A DNA stretch of 64,000 bases from Candidatus Bathyarchaeia archaeon (GTDB taxonomy: Archaea; Thermoproteota; Bathyarchaeia; Bathyarchaeales; Bathycorpusculaceae): contig CP166960.1 of the NCBI GenBank assembly GCA_041447175.1, positions 2,000,519 to 2,064,518 of the forward strand, written 5' to 3'. Positions 61,388 to 64,000 of this stretch are shown here, in pieces. Each line of letters starts with the position of its first letter. The stretch's first letter is position 1. The notes below the pieces were generated by a model that was given only the letters and a program-made list of their open reading frames with translations, had not been told where the DNA came from and ran no database searches. Made by a program: the position numbers and the translations under genes.

Positions 61388-64000
61388 TTACCAGAGCTTC
61401 CAAGGCAGAGCATTCATGTATTCGTTGAGGGAACGTATGGTGGTGCCGTTGTGTTGCTGCAACACATGGACAAGCGCCGACGCCAATTCTAAGTTCACGA
61501 TAACAGGAACGTTAAACTCTACCGCTTGCCGCCGTATGATGTAGCCATCGGTCAACACGTCTGCGTAGCTGGTGCGTTTGTTAGGCAAAGGCACATTGAT
61601 GACTAAGTCAATTTTGCGGTCCTGCAAGAAATCCAAGATGTTGGGGTTTTCGCCAGCTTCCTTAATCTTGTAGAGGGTGTTAACGCTGTCTACCCCGCCC
61701 GCATGCATAACTTCTGCAGTGTGTTTGGTGGCGTAGATTTTAAAGCCCATCGCCTCAAACGCCTTCGCCAACTCAACCGCACGTCGTTTAGGTTCGTCGC
61801 CGCCAACCGTTATGAGCACGGAGCCGTTTTGAGGGGGCATACGAAACTCGGCGGACTGAAGCGCTTTAGAAAATGCGTCAGCAAAGTTTTCTCCCAAACA
61901 AGCCACTTCACCCGTACTGAGCATCTCAACGCCCAAAACGGGGTCAGCGCCGCTTAAACGCATGAAACTGAATTGGGGCACCTTCACGCCCACATGCTGT
62001 ATGGGGGGCAAATCGCAGCTTTTGAGGGCTACACCAAATTTCTTATCCAACATCGCCAAAGTGGCGAGTTCAATAAGATTTACGCCGCGGGTCTTGCTTA
62101 CAAACGGAATGGAGCGGGAAGCGCGCAGGTTGCATTCGATAACGCTCACTTCGCCGTCTTTCACAAGGTACTGGATGTTATAGGGACCTTTGATTTTGAG
62201 GGCTTTGACAATTTTTTGGGTTGCATCTTCCACTTTCTTAAGAATGTCAGGAGTTAACGTTTGCGGCGGAATAGTCATGGTTGCATCGCCGCTGTGGACG
62301 CCCGCGTTTTCCACATGCTCAATGACTGCGCCGATGAGGCAGGTTTCGCCGTCTGAGACGCCGTCAGCTTCGACTTCCTTGGCGCCCTCGATGAATTTAG
62401 AAATAACAACGGGTTGGTCGCGGCTTACTTTGGCAGCCAACTTCAAAAAGTTGTCAAGCGAGGTTTCGTCGTAGGCGACCCGCATAGCCGAGCCCGAAAG
62501 CACATAGCTGGGACGCACTATAACGGGGTAGCCGATTTTTTCGGCGAACAGTTTGGCGCCTTCGATGCTGGCGAGCTTGCTCCATGGCGGCTGGGGGATG
62601 TCGAGTTTGTCAAGGAGTTCGCTGAATTTGGAGCGGTCTTCAGCGCGGTCGATGTCTTCGGCGGCAGTGCCAAGCAGTTTAACTCCGCTGTGAGCCAATT
62701 TCATGGCAAGGGTATTGGGGATTTGTCCGCCTACGCTGGCTATGAGTCCCTGCGGGTTTTCCTTCTCGTAAATGTCCAGTATGCGTTCAGGACTTAACTC
62801 TTCAAAGTACAGTTTGTCCGAAACGTCATAGTCGGTGCTGACGGTTTCAGGATTATAGTTAACCATGATGGCTTCTTGGACGCCGTACTTTTTGAGCGCC
62901 CAAACCGTGTTAACCCCGCACCAGTCAAACTCTACACTGGAACCAATACGGAACACGCCCGCACCCAAAACTAAGACTTTACTTTTAGATTTGCTCAGTT
63001 CAATGTCGTCTTCGTCGCCGCCATAAGTCAAGTACAGGTAGTTGGTTTTAGCGGGGTACTCAGCCGCCAAAGTGTCAATCTGCTTCACCACAGGCACAAT
63101 ACCAGCGGTTTTTCTGAACTGCCGCACTTCAGGCTCGGTCGTGTCCGTGCAGATAGCGATTTGCTCATCAGAGAAGCCGAGGCGTTTTGCTTCGCGTACG
63201 GTTTCGGTGGCGGTGCTGTCTTTGAGGTGAAGCTCCCGCAGTTTGGTTTCCATGTTGATGATGTTTTGGATTTTATGTAAAAAGAAGGGATCCACGCCGC
63301 TAAGCTGATAGATTTCTTCGATGGATAACCCCATTTTGAGGGCTTTGACCAACTTGTAGAGCCGTTGGTCAGTGGGGTTTTGAAGAACTTCACGGATACG
63401 TTCTATGGGTTCAATCTCGGAGTCCTCAGGGTTACAAACCAAACCCAGCTTGCCCGTGTCAAGCATACGTACAGCTTTCTGCAGGGCTTCTTCAAGGCAT
63501 CGCCCAATAGACATAACTTCCCCGACGCTACGCATTTGGGGTCCAACGTGGCGGTCGGCGTACTTGAATTTCTGCAGGTCCCAGCGGGGAATTTTGACGG
63601 TGATGTAGTCTAGGGCGGGTTCAAAGCAGGCGGTGGTGACTTGGGTGACTTGGTTGAGCAATTCAGGCAACGTGTAGCCGATGGTCAGCTTTGTGGCTAT
63701 GTAGGCGAGGGGGTAGCCTGTGACTTTGCTGGCAAGGGCACTGCTTCGGCTCATGCGGCTGTTGACTTCTATGACACGGTACTCTTCGCTTTTTGGGTGC
63801 AACGCCCATTGAATGTTGCATTCGCCCACGATACCTAAGGCGCGGATAGCGTTTATGGAGGTGCTGCGGATAAGGTGATATTCACGGTTAGTCATGGTCT
63901 GCGAGGGCGCCACAACAATAGAGTCACCCGTGTGGACCCCCATAGGGTCAAAGTTTTCCATGTTACAGACGGTGAGGCAGTTATCGTTAAAGTCACGCAT
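61388..64000 (-). CDS. carB: Carbamoyl-phosphate synthase large subunit (5' end outside window)
   Basis: 870 residues are visible of an expected total near 1070, so roughly the first 200 are missing. The sequence enters within the first ATP-grasp half (VHTGDSIVVAPSQTMTNREYH), passes through the oligomerisation domain, and includes the second ATP-grasp half (VLVLGAGVFRIGSSVEFDWCGVN...NYNPETVSTDYD). It ends in the MGS-like allosteric domain (SVLITVGGDEPKRRAVELAKAFEAMGFKIYATKHTAEV). It makes carbamoyl phosphate for pyrimidines and arginine, with a CarA subunit not visible here. Confidence 0.95.
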   Translation of the reverse strand: MRDFNDNCLTVCNMENFDPMGVHTGDSIVVAPSQTMTNREYHLIRSTSINAIRALGIVGECNIQWALHPKSEEYRVIEVNSRMSRSSALASKVTGYPLAYIATKLTIGYTLPELLNQVTQVTTACFEPALDYITVKIPRWDLQKFKYADRHVGPQMRSVGEVMSIGRCLEEALQKAVRMLDTGKLGLVCNPEDSEIEPIERIREVLQNPTDQRLYKLVKALKMGLSIEEIYQLSGVDPFFLHKIQNIINMETKLRELHLKDSTATETVREAKRLGFSDEQIAICTDTTEPEVRQFRKTAGIVPVVKQIDTLAAEYPAKTNYLYLTYGGDEDDIELSKSKSKVLVLGAGVFRIGSSVEFDWCGVNTVWALKKYGVQEAIMVNYNPETVSTDYDVSDKLYFEELSPERILDIYEKENPQGLIASVGGQIPNTLAMKLAHSGVKLLGTAAEDIDRAEDRSKFSELLDKLDIPQPPWSKLASIEGAKLFAEKIGYPVIVRPSYVLSGSAMRVAYDETSLDNFLKLAAKVSRDQPVVISKFIEGAKEVEADGVSDGETCLIGAVIEHVENAGVHSGDATMTIPPQTLTPDILKKVEDATQKIVKALKIKGPYNIQYLVKDGEVSVIECNLRASRSIPFVSKTRGVNLIELATLAMLDKKFGVALKSCDLPPIQHVGVKVPQFSFMRLSGADPVLGVEMLSTGEVACLGENFADAFSKALQSAEFRMPPQNGSVLITVGGDEPKRRAVELAKAFEAMGFKIYATKHTAEVMHAGGVDSVNTLYKIKEAGENPNILDFLQDRKIDLVINVPLPNKRTSYADVLTDGYIIRRQAVEFNVPVIVNLELASALVHVLQQHNGTTIRSLNEYMNALPWKLW

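Noticed and set aside
1-64000. tRNA or rRNA genes
   Set aside because: I read the intergenic regions by eye and saw no cloverleaf with a GTTCRANNC T-loop, nor rRNA sequence.

Overview
The window comes from an archaeal chromosome. It has the archaeal 3-dehydroquinate route (AroA'/AroB'), a GHMP-type shikimate kinase, an archaeal ApgM phosphoglycerate mutase, and TrmB and Lrp/AsnC regulators. TATA boxes lie about 40-60 nt upstream of start codons, followed by GGAGAGA-type ribosome binding sites. The gene mix (housekeeping amino-acid operons plus very large anchored PQQ-propeller surface proteins) fits a Bathyarchaeia-like lineage. That placement is inference; no rRNA or other marker gene is present.

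Layout. (1) 1-9.3 kb: the tail of a LeuA-family gene and a Na+/H+ antiporter on the + strand, then a minus-strand branched-chain cluster ilvB-ilvN-leuC-leuD-leuB-leuA-pheA; ilvC is not in it. (2) 9.7-27.7 kb: four surface-protein modules. (3) 27.8-41.0 kb: a minus-strand biosynthetic block. First come three genes for reductive homocysteine synthesis from aspartate semialdehyde (COG1900-CBS protein, NIL-ferredoxin, UPF0280). Then come lysC, aroA', aroB', aroD, aroE, archaeal aroK, aroA, aroC, chorismate mutase, an aminotransferase and tyrA, almost exactly in pathway order. (4) 41.1-61.3 kb: five more surface proteins in four modules, with apgM between them. (5) The right edge holds carB, whose 5' end lies outside the window.

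The striking content is the surface-protein array. Nine paralogous proteins of about 830-960 aa share one plan: signal peptide, Ig-like domain, PQQ-type beta-propeller, a second Ig-like domain, a Pro/Thr/Ser linker, and a TSGxPTTTY-like motif followed by a membrane helix and a basic tail. All are on the minus strand. Eight of the nine have a divergent regulator gene on the other side of the promoter: five TrmB-type and three double-domain Lrp/AsnC-type, one of the latter split into two overlapping ORFs. The regulator class tracks the surface-protein subfamily. Several surface-gene promoters carry inverted repeats at the same place just upstream of the TATA box.

Eight of the nine surface genes are followed, 52-68 nt past the stop codon, by a copy of a roughly 90-100 nt element. 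It has an invariant GGAGAGA, an invariant AGCAA loop, and two paired regions supported by compensatory base changes. I do not recognise this element. It could be a new structured RNA or a folded-DNA recombination or regulatory site. The combination of surface protein, dedicated regulator and 3' structured element, repeated through 50 kb, is the best candidate here for an undescribed system.
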